Numbered from the stretch's first letter, positions 51,621 to 60,923 are shown. The stretch is DNA of 64,000 nt from Phyllobacterium sp. OV277 (GCF_900104355.1 NZ_FNIY01000002.1:124001-188000); one strand, 5' to 3'. The notes: generated from the letters alone by a model not told the origin. Numbers and translations: made by a program.

Positions 51621-51639
51621 TGGTAAATTGGCCTTACCA
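51621..51639. promoter_or_regulatory. GntR/FCD operator upstream of the TRAP operon
   Basis: TGGTAA-N7-TTACCA, a 19-bp perfect dyad of the TGGT...ACCA type bound by FadR/UxuR-like regulators. It lies just upstream of the GntR gene, suggesting autoregulation of the whole operon. Confidence 0.75.
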
Positions 51640-51840
51640 ATATTCAACTGATACATTGATATATATGATAGAGTCAATTGTTCAATTTTGCAGCCAATTT
51701 AACCGCCCAAAACCGCCGCACAGGCCTGTGGAAAGGGCATTTGTTACAGTTTGTTGCGCAAAGTGATTGCCGCAGATGCCCCCGAACAGGGTAGAGAGAA
51801 AATTAACGGGTCGTAAACGGCCGCATAAAACTGGTGGACA

Positions 51841-52632
51841 ATGGTTTCTGACATTCGATTGCTGCGCCCTCTGGCCTGTCTTGGTCTGGTACTGACCTTG
51901 GCTGCCTGCACCACGGGCAACCCGACACTTCCAGTCGCTACAGCATCGATTCCGGTTCCTGCTGCTGCCCCCCGCACCACTGCATTGACGGTAACGGACG
52001 CCCCAGTCCAGATGGCCTATGCGGGCCCGGCGGTCAAAACCACAACGATGACGCCGAGCGCAGCTGTCGAAGTGGCTTCGGTTGCGGAACCTGCCAAGTT
52101 TTCTGCGCCGGGCACTCCGGTTGACACCCTCATTTCGCAATATTCAGCCGCTTATGCCGTACCTGAATCACTTGTGCGCCGTGTCGTCCACCGTGAAAGC
52201 CGTGGCCGCCCGGAAGCGCGTAACGGCAAATATTGGGGCCTGATGCAATTATTGCCGTCCACGGCTCGCGCCATGGGCCACAACGGTACCGCCAAAGACT
52301 TGCTCGATGCGGAAACCAACCTCAAATACGGTGTGAAATATCTGGCCGGTGCCTATCGCGTTGCCGACCGCAATCCGGATCAGGCCGTGCGGCTTTATTC
52401 GCGAGGCTATTACTATCAGGCCAAGCGCAAGGGTATGCTCGAAGAAACCGGTCTGAAGGGTGGCACGCCTGTCGTGTCGACCCAGATTGCTTCCCTGCCC
52501 ATGGCTCCGGTTCCAACCATTGCCCAGCAGCAGACAGCCGCAATCATCCAACCCGCCGCAGCCATTGCAATGGCTGATCCGGCGCCTGTCCGTCTCAGCC
52601 TCGTTGCCATTCCTGCGGACCGCCCATTCTGA
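51841..52632 (+). CDS. Lytic transglycosylase lipoprotein (SLT domain)
   Basis: 263 residues. Lipoprotein signal with LAAC at residues 20-23, a Pro/Ala/Thr-rich linker, and an SLT domain from about 95 to 205: VPESLVRRVVHRESRGRPEARNG (catalytic Glu), YWGLMQLLPSTARAMG, and AGAYRVADRNPDQAVRLYSRGYYY. It cleaves peptidoglycan with anhydro-muropeptide formation at the outer membrane or in the periplasm. The C-terminal 60 residues are low complexity. Upstream of the DUF2339 gene but separated by 71 bp. Confidence 0.88.
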   Translation: MVSDIRLLRPLACLGLVLTLAACTTGNPTLPVATASIPVPAAAPRTTALTVTDAPVQMAYAGPAVKTTTMTPSAAVEVASVAEPAKFSAPGTPVDTLISQYSAAYAVPESLVRRVVHRESRGRPEARNGKYWGLMQLLPSTARAMGHNGTAKDLLDAETNLKYGVKYLAGAYRVADRNPDQAVRLYSRGYYYQAKRKGMLEETGLKGGTPVVSTQIASLPMAPVPTIAQQQTAAIIQPAAAIAMADPAPVRLSLVAIPADRPF

Positions 52633-52703
52633 ACGGGCTATAAATACGCTAGTTGAATAATTAGCCGATTCATGGCGTTGTGTGCTCAATCGGGGGCACA
52701 TGA

Positions 52704-55544
52704 ATGTTTCTTTCTATCATTATTTCCATCGTCGCGCTTATTGTTGCGGCAACTGCGCGGCAGCAAATCAGTGTACTGCGCAAGCAGGTTGAGCAATTGC
52801 AGCAGCAAATTGCCGGGACACTCCAGCCTGCGCCCATAGGGCGCGAGAATAGTAAAACGGCTCGCCGGTTCCGGGAAGATGAACCCTTAACGACCGTCGT
52901 CACACCCCAGCTACCCGCCGCCGAGCCCGTAGGGCCGCCGATGCGAGCAGTAGCCGCCTCCACTCGACTCGACCCCAAAAAGGTCGCCGAGATCATGTCC
53001 GGCAAACCCTCAGCTGAGCCGGTTACAGTCAAAGCGACGCCTGCAACCGGTATTCCAGTCGAGCAGCCAAAGAAGAAATCCTATGGCGATTTCGAGCGGT
53101 CGCTTGGCCGCAACTGGCCAGTCTGGATCGGCGGTGTCGCGCTTTTCCTCGGCGGTATCTTCGTCGTGCAGTATTCCATTGAAAATGAACTGCTTGGCCC
53201 CGGTATCCGGCTTTGCCTCGGCGCTCTTTTTGGCCTGCTGCTCTTGGGCGCGGGTGAATATCTGCGGCGCAAAGAAAAGCCACTCGGCCTTTCTGTTAGC
53301 GGCCCTGACTATATTCCCGGTGTTCTGACCGCCGCAGGTTCGGCGGCACTCTTTGCCGTCGTCTATGCCGCCCATGGCATCTATGGCTTTATCGGCACCT
53401 CCACTGCCTTTGTTGCGCTCGGAGCTGTTGGCCTTGCGACACTCGCTTTGGCCATCAAACATGGCCCGTGGATTGCCGGGCTTGGCCTTATCGGTTCGTA
53501 CCTCACTCCGGCTCTGGTGAATTCGCAAGCACCGGCACCCTACAGTTTCATGACCTATCTGTCGGTTGTTACGCTCGTCTCGGTTGTTCTGTCGCGCGCG
53601 AAAAACTGGCCACTGATCGGCGGCGGCGCAATCATTCTCGCAGCGCTCTGGGGCGCGGCCTATACGGGTTTCGATCCCCTGCCCAATGGCGGCGCGCTCG
53701 GCCTTTTAACGGTCAGCCTGTTGGCTCTATCGGTGTTTAGCCATCTGAAGCCAAGCTACAAACTGTTCGACCGGATAGAGGAGCCCTATTTCGACCCTGT
53801 TACCATAGCGGGTGCCGCTGGCGCGGTTCTTCTCGGACTTGGCTATATCTCGCACGATCTTTTCGGACTGGCGTCCTCGCGCTATCTGATCCTTGCAACG
53901 ATCATCATCGCCGTATCAACACTGGCACCGCTCTTTATACGCCGTGCCTTGCCCTTCCTTGTTCCGGCGGCCCTGCTCTCGCTCGTACCACTCACCCTTC
54001 TGGACATGCACCAGTTTTTGGATAGCGGCTTCGACAATTCAGGCCTATCGCTCTACGACCCGATGAAATATCGCAGCTTTGCCATTTTCATTGCGCTTGC
54101 TTTCACAGCTATCGGCGTTATTGCGGCAACCGTGCTTGCCCGGCTGCCTGACATCATACGCGGACTTGCCTATGCGGCGTTGGGAACTGCTGTTCCATTC
54201 GTCATGATCATCCTGATGATCTACATCTTCGGCAATACACCGGCTTCAACCGAAGAAATATTGACCGTGGCGCTGGCAATCATCGGCTTTGGCGCTGCGA
54301 CGTGGCTGGCACGCGCATGGAAAGACGACATCAAGCCAATCTCGCCCGCATGGCTGTTTGATGCTGCATCCATCGGCTTTGCCGTTCTTGCGCTATTTGT
54401 CGTGTTCGAACCGCAATGGCGTGTTCTGGCCGCCTGCATACTTGCCGTTGTCTACGCGCTCGCCACCCGCATGCGCATGGCGCCGGTGCTGCGCTTTGCT
54501 CCGGCAGTCTTTGCGGTCGTCATCATCGGACATATTTTCTTCGATCCAACCATCGTCGGCAGTGACCGCTTGTCGACAACGCCGTTCTTCAACCAGCTTC
54601 TGCTCAATTATGGCGGGTTCTTCGCGGCTATGGTGATCGCGCAGATCATCCTCGCCAAGGGGATCAAGGATACGGCCTACCGCCTCGTGCAGGCGCTCGC
54701 CGTGTTGGCGGGCTTCGTGCTTATCAATATCCTCGTTCGCCATTGGATGAACGGCGGCACATTGAGCAGCAATGGCGATCTCACATTGAGCGAACAGTCG
54801 CTCTACACGCTCATCGCGCTTGGCGGATCACTGTCACTGATGATGCTGAGCAAGGGTGGCCAGGACTGGCTCTATCGCACTGCTGCACTGATTGTTGGCT
54901 ATGTCGGCATTCTGATTGCCGTGTGTCAGCATTTCATCTTCCTCAATCCGCTGTTTGACGGTTTTGTCGCTGGCGGATTTGTCTTCAACAGCCTGTTTAT
55001 GGGTTATCTGCTGCCCGGCCTTCTGGCAGCACTTGTTGCGCTCAATGCCTTTGGCGAACCGCAGATAAAACTCTTCGGCTTGCCGCTGGTTATGGCACAG
55101 GCGAACCGCCCCAGACATTACGCCATGGCGCTGGCAATCCTCTCGGGCCTCATGCTGTTTACATGGGTCACACTGACTATCCGTCTCTTCTTCCAGGGCA
55201 ACTATATCAATCTGGGACAGGGTGTGGATTCGCCTGAGATGTTCACCTATTCCGCCGTCTGGCTATTGTTCGGCCTTGGCCTGTTCGGTCTTGGGGCATG
55301 GCGGCAGAACAGGCCGTTGCGTCTGATCTCTGCCCCGATCGTCTTTCTTGTCATCGCCAAGGTCTTCCTGCTCGACATGGCAAATCTTGAAGGCATCTTG
55401 CGGGCGCTGTCCTTTATTGGCCTCGGCCTCTCGCTTGTTGGTGTGGGGCTGTTCTATCAGCGCATTCTCAATGCGGGGGCGGCAGCTACGCCGCCCACCA
55501 ATGATGAAAGTGGTGAACAGGCCCGCGCCCCTGACCCACTTTAA
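52704..55544 (+). CDS. DUF2339 large polytopic membrane protein
   Basis: 946 residues. A single N-terminal helix, a short coiled coil (ISVLRKQVEQLQQQIA), a Pro-rich linker, then from about residue 135 more than twenty membrane helices, including SFGDFERSLGRNWPVWIGGVALFLGG-like entry and GLSLVGVGLFYQRI near the end. This is the DUF2339 family, found widely in Gram-negative bacteria, of unknown function; relatives have been linked to envelope homeostasis only by inference. Its 3' end overlaps the thiD gene by 59 bp in convergent orientation, showing compact packing. Confidence 0.88.
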   Translation: MFLSIIISIVALIVAATARQQISVLRKQVEQLQQQIAGTLQPAPIGRENSKTARRFREDEPLTTVVTPQLPAAEPVGPPMRAVAASTRLDPKKVAEIMSGKPSAEPVTVKATPATGIPVEQPKKKSYGDFERSLGRNWPVWIGGVALFLGGIFVVQYSIENELLGPGIRLCLGALFGLLLLGAGEYLRRKEKPLGLSVSGPDYIPGVLTAAGSAALFAVVYAAHGIYGFIGTSTAFVALGAVGLATLALAIKHGPWIAGLGLIGSYLTPALVNSQAPAPYSFMTYLSVVTLVSVVLSRAKNWPLIGGGAIILAALWGAAYTGFDPLPNGGALGLLTVSLLALSVFSHLKPSYKLFDRIEEPYFDPVTIAGAAGAVLLGLGYISHDLFGLASSRYLILATIIIAVSTLAPLFIRRALPFLVPAALLSLVPLTLLDMHQFLDSGFDNSGLSLYDPMKYRSFAIFIALAFTAIGVIAATVLARLPDIIRGLAYAALGTAVPFVMIILMIYIFGNTPASTEEILTVALAIIGFGAATWLARAWKDDIKPISPAWLFDAASIGFAVLALFVVFEPQWRVLAACILAVVYALATRMRMAPVLRFAPAVFAVVIIGHIFFDPTIVGSDRLSTTPFFNQLLLNYGGFFAAMVIAQIILAKGIKDTAYRLVQALAVLAGFVLINILVRHWMNGGTLSSNGDLTLSEQSLYTLIALGGSLSLMMLSKGGQDWLYRTAALIVGYVGILIAVCQHFIFLNPLFDGFVAGGFVFNSLFMGYLLPGLLAALVALNAFGEPQIKLFGLPLVMAQANRPRHYAMALAILSGLMLFTWVTLTIRLFFQGNYINLGQGVDSPEMFTYSAVWLLFGLGLFGLGAWRQNRPLRLISAPIVFLVIAKVFLLDMANLEGILRALSFIGLGLSLVGVGLFYQRILNAGAAATPPTNDESGEQARAPDPL

Positions 55545-56286
55545 GCGTATCGGCGGCAGCCATGGCTGCCGTCAGATAATCCTTTGCCTCGCCGATTGCC
55601 GTAGGCAGGTCGTGACCTTTGGCAAGTCCGCTGGCGATGGCCGCTGCAAGCGTGCAACCCGTACCGTGATCGTGAGTTGTTGACAGGCGCGGACCGTCAA
55701 AACGCTGTAAGGACGAACCGTCGAAGAGAAGGTCCGTACTCAAGGCACTGTTGCCATGGCCGCCCTTGATCAACACTGCCGCCGGGCCAAGCTTCAACAG
55801 CAGTTCGGCTTGCCGTGTCATTGCCTGTTCATCTTGAGCAATGTCCGTGCCGGTCAGGAGCGCGGCCTCAGGCAAATTGGGTGTCAGCACAAGCGCCAGA
55901 GGCAAAAGCTGCGTACGAAGCACCTCAATCGCCTCGGGCTGTAACAATGGATCACCCGAGGTTGCAACCATTACCGGATCAAGCACCACCTGGCGTTGCC
56001 ATCGGTTCAAGGCTTCGGCGATAGCATCGATGGTTTCCACGGTGGAGACCATGCCGATCTTGATCGCACCCACCGCGATATCCGAGAGAACCGCATCAAT
56101 CTGCGCGCGAATAATGCCCGGGCTTAAATTCTCGATGGCGGTAACGCCGCGTGTGTTCTGCGCCGTGATTGCGGTCAATACGCTTGTTCCATAGACACCA
56201 AGCGCCGAGAACGTCTTGAGATCGGCCTGAATACCAGCGCCGCCGCCGCTATCGGAGCCTGCAATCGTCAAGGCAATGGCGGTCAT
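55486..56286 (-). CDS. thiD: Hydroxymethylpyrimidine/phosphomethylpyrimidine kinase
   Basis: 266 residues, ribokinase fold. SDSGGGAGIQADLKTFSALGVYG at the N-terminus binds HMP; DPVMVATSG and the anion-hole TTHDHGTGCTLAAAIA (catalytic Asp region with the GTGC motif) complete the site. It phosphorylates HMP and HMP-P for thiamine synthesis. Its start overlaps the thiE stop (ATGA). Last gene of the thiXYED unit. Confidence 0.95.
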   Translation of the reverse strand: MTAIALTIAGSDSGGGAGIQADLKTFSALGVYGTSVLTAITAQNTRGVTAIENLSPGIIRAQIDAVLSDIAVGAIKIGMVSTVETIDAIAEALNRWQRQVVLDPVMVATSGDPLLQPEAIEVLRTQLLPLALVLTPNLPEAALLTGTDIAQDEQAMTRQAELLLKLGPAAVLIKGGHGNSALSTDLLFDGSSLQRFDGPRLSTTHDHGTGCTLAAAIASGLAKGHDLPTAIGEAKDYLTAAMAAADTLKVGQGRGPVHHFHHWWAA

Positions 56287-56945
56287 GCCGTCGCCCTCAA
56301 CGCCTCATCGACAGCATCGCGCAGCACCTGTGCAGCGGCGCGCGGATCAGCCTGCCGGAAGATTGCCGAAATGATCGCAACGCCATCTGCGCCCGCCGCA
56401 ATGGCTGGAGCCACCTTGCCAAGGTCAATGCCAGCGATAGCACCCACAGGTAGATCCGGCTTTGCTGCCCGGATGAGCGCAGCCAGCCGGGCAAAGCCGT
56501 CAAAGCCAATCGGCCCATCCGGATTGTGCTTGGCTGGAGTTTCGAACAGGCCGCCCACGCAGGCGTAGTCGATATCAGCGACTATGGCCGCTTGCGCATC
56601 CGCTTCGTTCTTCACCGTCAGACCAATGATGGCATCAGGACCAAGCAGCTTTCGTGCATCACTGACCAGCATGTCCTCACGCCCGACATGCACACCGTCA
56701 ACACCAGCCACCAGAGCAACATCAATGCGGTCATTGACGAGCAACGGCACACCAGTGCCTTTCAACGCCGCATGGATAGCCCGCGCGCGCTCCACCATCA
56801 CCCGGGTCGGTGAGTTCTTATCGCGATACTGGATAATGGTCGCGCCGCCGCGCGCGGCCTGCAGCGCCAGTTGCCCTAAATCCTTGTCACCACCGATTGC
56901 ATCAACATCGACAATGGCATTCAAACGAAAATCTACTTTTGGCAT
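56283..56945 (-). CDS. thiE: Thiamine-phosphate synthase
   Basis: 220 residues from ATG 56945, preceded by GAGGAGGAAC. TIM barrel with IIQYRDKN (pyrophosphate binding), LLVNDRIDVALVAGVDGVHVGRED and GGLFETPAKHN, a variant of the common GPxFxTxTK loop. Couples HMP-PP with thiazole phosphate. A longer frame to 56999 would overlap the thiY 3' end and is unlikely. thiG/thiS/thiO are not in the window, so thiazole is made elsewhere or salvaged. Confidence 0.92.
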   Translation of the reverse strand: MPKVDFRLNAIVDVDAIGGDKDLGQLALQAARGGATIIQYRDKNSPTRVMVERARAIHAALKGTGVPLLVNDRIDVALVAGVDGVHVGREDMLVSDARKLLGPDAIIGLTVKNEADAQAAIVADIDYACVGGLFETPAKHNPDGPIGFDGFARLAALIRAAKPDLPVGAIAGIDLGKVAPAIAAGADGVAIISAIFRQADPRAAAQVLRDAVDEALRATA

Positions 56946-56970
56946 GATTGTTCCTCCTCTATGAAACGTT

Positions 56971-57918
56971 TCACCGCAGTTCAACGGCCAGATCATCAAC
57001 TTTGGGTACGGATTTGATCAGTCCGGCATCGTGCATGAACACACCGAGCCGTTCATAACGGCTACGGTCGAGCGCAGCGGGACGCTTGGCAAAACGCGGC
57101 AAAGTATCGGTCCATGCCTTCAGGTTCAGCGGGTTATCGAGGTCGGGATAGGCCTTGATGAACAGCGCCCAGGATTCATCCGGGTGATTGGTCAGATAAA
57201 CCGCGCCCTTCTCCACCGCTTCGATGAAACGTTTCATCCTGCTGTCTCCGGCAAGGTCAGGGTGCGTCAGGAAGATCAGTTCATCATAGACAGGAACACC
57301 GTGCTCCTCCGGAAAGAACGCCGTTCCCTTATGGCCTTCCTGCGCCATTTGGGTGAGTTCAAAATTCCTGTAACCACCAACCGTCGCATCCACCTGTTTG
57401 GCGATGAGCGATGATGAAAGGGCGAAATTGACATTGATCAGTTCGACATCATCGGCTTTCAGGCCTTCCGATTTCAGCATGGCGCCGAGCATGGCATCTT
57501 CAAAGCCCGCCACGGAAAAGCCCACCTTTTTGCCCTTCAAATCCTTCAGGCTTTTGATCGGACCATCGGCCAGCACCGTCACCGTATTGAGCGGGGTTTC
57601 CACCAAGGTGCCAAAGCGCACCAGCGGCAGACCCTCATCATGGCTGAGGTAGAGATTGGGCTGATAGCCGATGGCAATATCAGCCTGTTTCGCCGCGACA
57701 AGACGCGGTGGCGCCGCCGGATCAGCCGGGGGGATCAGATCGACATCAAGACCGGCCTCACTGAAAAAACCCTTTTCGCGAGCGACAACCAGCGGTGCAT
57801 GGTCAGGGTTGACGAACCATTCGAGAAGAACAGACAGCTTGTCCGCCGCCATCGCCTGTGATGGCAGGAAAGGCAAAGCGGTTAAGAGGGCAAAGGCAAA
57901 CGCACAGCGGCGAAACAT
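56971..57918 (-). CDS. thiY: Pyrimidine-precursor binding protein (ThiY/NMT1-like)
   Basis: 315 residues from ATG 57918, preceded by AAAGGAATATCC. Signal peptide MFRRCAFAFALLTALPFLPSQAMA; then the NMT1/ThiY fold with LSVLLEWFVNPDHAPLVVAREKGFF, GYQPNLYLSHDEGLPLV and LKGKKVGFSVAGFEDAML. The family binds N-formyl-aminopyrimidine or HMP-type precursors. The open frame continues far upstream through thiX in another phase, which is not coding. Placed between permease and kinase genes in a riboswitch-controlled operon. Confidence 0.9.
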   Translation of the reverse strand: MFRRCAFAFALLTALPFLPSQAMAADKLSVLLEWFVNPDHAPLVVAREKGFFSEAGLDVDLIPPADPAAPPRLVAAKQADIAIGYQPNLYLSHDEGLPLVRFGTLVETPLNTVTVLADGPIKSLKDLKGKKVGFSVAGFEDAMLGAMLKSEGLKADDVELINVNFALSSSLIAKQVDATVGGYRNFELTQMAQEGHKGTAFFPEEHGVPVYDELIFLTHPDLAGDSRMKRFIEAVEKGAVYLTNHPDESWALFIKAYPDLDNPLNLKAWTDTLPRFAKRPAALDRSRYERLGVFMHDAGLIKSVPKVDDLAVELR

Positions 57919-57956
57919 GGATATTCCTTTATTGATGGGACGAACGAAAATTCTGA

Positions 57957-58712
57957 TCATGACACCTGCATCCAAGGGGTGAGGCGCGCGGCGAAAGCAT
58001 CGACGAGAAAACGCAGGACAATAGTCAGAACCGCGAGAATGATGAGGGCGGCAAACAGCGTATCGGTCTGCATACGGGCATTGGCCTGAAGCATGACAAA
58101 GCCAAGCCCACGCGAGGCACCAACCCATTCGCCAATCACCGCACCAATAGGCGCAAAGACCGCCGCAACGCGCAGGCCTGAGCCGAGACCGGGCAAGGCG
58201 CTGGGAACGCGGATTCGAAACAAGGTCGCCAGCGGCGTTGCCTGTGTCAGGGCTGCCGCATCCAGCAAATCCTGATTGGTGCGGCGCAGCGCATCGGCAA
58301 AGGCGGAGGCCACGGGAAAGAAGATAATGAGGCTCGCCATGACCACTTTCGAGGCAAGGCCAAAGCCGAACCAGAGAACCAGAAGCGGCGCGATGGCAAA
58401 GACAGGAAGTGCCTGCAAAACAAGCAGGAGCGGCCAGACGATCTGACCGAAACCCGGCAAACCAGCAACGAGAAGTGCGGTCAGGATTCCGGCAACAGCA
58501 CCAAAGAACAATCCGAGCAGAATTTCGAGCACGGTGATGGCGGCATTGGTCAGGAGATAGTGGCGCTGTTCGATCAAGGCGACAATAACTGAGCCGGGAC
58601 CCGGCAGGATAAAGCGCGGCGGCTGCAAGGCCCAGATAGCCAACTGCCAGCACAGAAGCACAGCCAGCAAAGCGCCAGTGATGCGGACAAGCATGCCCAT
58701 GACGGCGATCAC
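57957..58712 (-). CDS. thiX: Thiamine-precursor ABC permease (ThiX-like)
   Basis: 251 residues from GTG 58712; ATG 58700 or 58694 are alternatives and none has a clear ribosome binding site. Six membrane segments; the EAA loop reads ADALRRTNQDLLDAAALTQATPLATLFRIRVPSALPGLGSGLRVA. It belongs to the SsuC/TauC-type permease family, used by ThiXYZ for HMP-precursor uptake. No ThiZ ATPase gene is adjacent; an ATPase encoded elsewhere must power it. A 12-codon leader ORF ends 4 bases before the GTG. Confidence 0.88.
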   Translation of the reverse strand: MIAVMGMLVRITGALLAVLLCWQLAIWALQPPRFILPGPGSVIVALIEQRHYLLTNAAITVLEILLGLFFGAVAGILTALLVAGLPGFGQIVWPLLLVLQALPVFAIAPLLVLWFGFGLASKVVMASLIIFFPVASAFADALRRTNQDLLDAAALTQATPLATLFRIRVPSALPGLGSGLRVAAVFAPIGAVIGEWVGASRGLGFVMLQANARMQTDTLFAALIILAVLTIVLRFLVDAFAARLTPWMQVS

Positions 58713-58716
58713 ATCG

Positions 58717-58755
58717 TCACAGAAATGATGATTGCGATATCAGGGTAAACGGCAT
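58717..58755 (-). CDS. Short leader ORF upstream of thiX
   Basis: 13 codons encoding MPFTLISQSSFL, stop TGA, ending 4 bases before the thiX GTG. GGAG lies nine bases upstream, within a GGATCTCCA/TGGAGTCC hairpin that could hide it. It may couple translation of thiX to ligand binding by the TPP riboswitch just upstream. Too short to confirm as translated. Confidence 0.4.
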   Translation of the reverse strand: MPFTLISQSSFL

Positions 58756-58828
58756 CTGCAGGACTCCATCAAAAGCGTGGAGATCCGGATATGTGCGAAG
58801 ACAAGGCAGAGTGCGTGGAGAGTGCTCA

Positions 58829-58918
58829 ATTCCCGTTCCTACGCCGGCATAACCCGGATCAGGTTCAAGGGTCCAGCTCGACGCTATCTCAGCACTGTAC
58901 AGTGCCCCCCTCGGAATA
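58829..58918 (-). promoter_or_regulatory. TPP riboswitch (Thi box)
   Basis: Minus strand: the invariant CTGAGAT (58892-58886), ACCTGATC (58864-58857) and GCGTAGGA (58844-58837) occur in order and at normal spacing, with closing TTCC/GGAA ends at about 58918 and 58830. TPP binding shuts off the thiX-thiY-thiE-thiD operon 117 bases downstream. Confidence 0.97.
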
Positions 58919-58975
58919 AAGTCATGATGGAGCGGCGCAAGAGCAAAGTCAATCGCGCCGCTTTTGTGCTGATGA

Positions 58976-60025
58976 TTACTGGGTCAGGCGAATTTGTGAG
59001 TAATCGAATGCGCACCCGGTTGTCAGCGTATACTCGAAATCCGGTGTGCCCCCACCGCCATCTTCCCAACCGTGTTTTTTTACCGAACCATCGCAGTTCA
59101 TAAGTTTGTCCATAATCACCGGAGTGTCGCTATCTTTCGGCACAGTGGATTGACCGCCGCCCTCAACGAACCGCCAGGCATCACGCGCTCTGTTGCTTTT
59201 GACCAAGAAAGCATAGGTCGTATCATTGCCATAGAATTTATTCTCGTTGTCAAAGTTTAGATTGTTTGGAACTGGCGTGATCTGGTATTTGGGATCATCG
59301 ACCATGCCAGGATTCTTAGGGTCGTTGGATTTTACCTTGGGGGCATCCACACAATTCCTGCCCGAAGGCTTCATTCCAATAGCGCAGCCGTCTTTCTTGA
59401 CGATCATGGTAAAATAAAACGACTTGTATGTGCCCAAGTCAAAGGTCAGCGGCGTTGATCCCACTGCGGGATTGGATGTCCCTGTGTTGTTGATGTATTT
59501 GTATTCGATAGAGCCGACTTGTTTCTCAGCGCCATCGGCTCCAACAACAATAATGGAAATTTTCTTGTAATAAATTCCTTTTACGTTCGTGACTTTTATT
59601 GTTGCTTGCTTTGGCGTCAACGCCCCTGAAGCTGTCGAAGTGGTTCCGATATCCATCGAATTTTGGCTCAACACCTGCATGAATGTCGTCTTCATCGGCC
59701 TCGCGAGTGAAAGCTTGATCCGTGCAGGGACATCGTCAGTAACCGACACGTCGTAGGTAGCGCCACTAGCGTCAAAGCCTGGAAGGTTAGCGCGCAAACT
59801 TTGTTGAATGCGGGCCTTCACATCGGGTAAATTGCTGCCGTTGTAAGTTGAGGCGCCCCACAAAACCGCGGCATCTGCTGCATTCTGCAGTTCCGCGTGA
59901 TCACTGCTTGCACGGGTATAATCCACGGCCAATCCTGTCACGCCGAGAAGCGGAACAAGCAATAGTCCAAACGTCAATGCAGTTGCGCCGCTGGTATCTT
60001 TAAGAAAATCTCTGAATTTTTTCAT
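58976..60025 (-). CDS. TadE/TadG-like pilus-assembly or secreted protein
   Basis: 349 residues from ATG 60025, with CGGAGCGGGCT upstream. The N-terminus (KKFRDFLKDTSGATALTFGLLLVPLLGVTGLAVDYTRASSDHAELQNAADAAVLWGA) is the TadE/TadG-type processed membrane segment with a G-A-T-A-L motif after a basic stretch, as in Flp pseudopilins. The rest is beta-rich and extracytoplasmic, with four cysteines toward the end (CAIG, NCVD, NCDG, GCAF). No other tad genes are near, so its role outside a pilus locus is unclear. Confidence 0.75.
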   Translation of the reverse strand: MKKFRDFLKDTSGATALTFGLLLVPLLGVTGLAVDYTRASSDHAELQNAADAAVLWGASTYNGSNLPDVKARIQQSLRANLPGFDASGATYDVSVTDDVPARIKLSLARPMKTTFMQVLSQNSMDIGTTSTASGALTPKQATIKVTNVKGIYYKKISIIVVGADGAEKQVGSIEYKYINNTGTSNPAVGSTPLTFDLGTYKSFYFTMIVKKDGCAIGMKPSGRNCVDAPKVKSNDPKNPGMVDDPKYQITPVPNNLNFDNENKFYGNDTTYAFLVKSNRARDAWRFVEGGGQSTVPKDSDTPVIMDKLMNCDGSVKKHGWEDGGGGTPDFEYTLTTGCAFDYSQIRLTQ

Positions 60026-60149
60026 AGCCCGCTCCGGTGTTGGGCGGACCATGGATGAAATGGCGTAAATACGCCTTTAGGAAATTCGTTCAGATTGTCA
60101 CGATCTGCGGCAAGTCTCAGCGTATGGTAAAAATCCGGTGAAACAGACC

Positions 60150-60923
60150 CTATGCGGCGGGTATATCCGGCCGCACAAAACCCTCGCTGGCGACAAGCAG
60201 ATTGCGCGTATAGGCCTGCGTGACCTTGTGCGCCGCAAGATCATCAGCTGAAAGGCGCTCCACTTCCGCGCCGTTCTGCATCACCATCAGCCGGTCGCAC
60301 ATATGGGTCACAACTGCCAGATCATGGCTGACCATGAGGAATGTCAATTTGCGGTCGCGGCGGATCTGTTCGAGCAGGTTTAGCACCTCTGCCTGCACCG
60401 AGGCATCAAGCGCCGATGTCGGTTCATCCAAAAGCAGGATCGATGGTTCAAGGATCAGGGCGCGCGCAATAGCCACGCGCTGGCGCTGGCCGCCGGATAG
60501 CTGATGCGAATAGCGAAAGCGGAAGCTCGATCCAAGTCCCACCTCGTCAAGCGCGCGCAGGATACGTTTTTCAATATCGGCAAAGCCATGCACAGCCAGC
60601 GGCTCCAGCAAAAGCCGGTCGACGGTCTGGCGCGGATGCAGAGAACCATAGGGGTCCTGAAACACCATCTGCACTTCCCGGTAAAATGCCTTGGTGCGGC
60701 TCTTGCCGAGAAGCTTGCCGTTAACGGTGATTGATCCGCGTGTCGTTGGGGCCAGTCCTGCAATGGCACGCAGCAATGTCGACTTGCCTGAACCGGATTC
60801 GCCCACAAGCCCGAAGGATTCACCCGGCATCACGTCAAGACTGACGCCGCGAAGCGCGCGGAAGCGGTCGAATGTCACTTCAAGTTTATCGACGACAAGC
60901 GCTTTGGAAGGAGATGTAGTCAT
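60150..60923 (-). CDS. ABC transporter ATP-binding protein, DppF-like
   Basis: 257 residues. ATG 60923 overlaps the upstream gene's TGA (ATGA). Walker A GESGSGKST, Q-loop MVFQDPYGSL, signature LSGGQRQR and Walker B LLLDEPTSALD are complete; the H-loop is SHDLAV. Second ATPase of an oligopeptide/nickel-type importer, last gene of a unit of at least five genes. Imports peptides, opines, nickel or glutathione-like solutes; the substrate cannot be told from this gene. Confidence 0.93.
   Translation of the reverse strand: MTTSPSKALVVDKLEVTFDRFRALRGVSLDVMPGESFGLVGESGSGKSTLLRAIAGLAPTTRGSITVNGKLLGKSRTKAFYREVQMVFQDPYGSLHPRQTVDRLLLEPLAVHGFADIEKRILRALDEVGLGSSFRFRYSHQLSGGQRQRVAIARALILEPSILLLDEPTSALDASVQAEVLNLLEQIRRDRKLTFLMVSHDLAVVTHMCDRLMVMQNGAEVERLSADDLAAHKVTQAYTRNLLVASEGFVRPDIPAA

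Noticed and set aside
56971-58653. 560-codon reading of the thiY frame
   Set aside because: The first part lies out of frame across thiX and has no protein-like sequence; the signal peptide and ribosome binding site at 57918 mark the true start.
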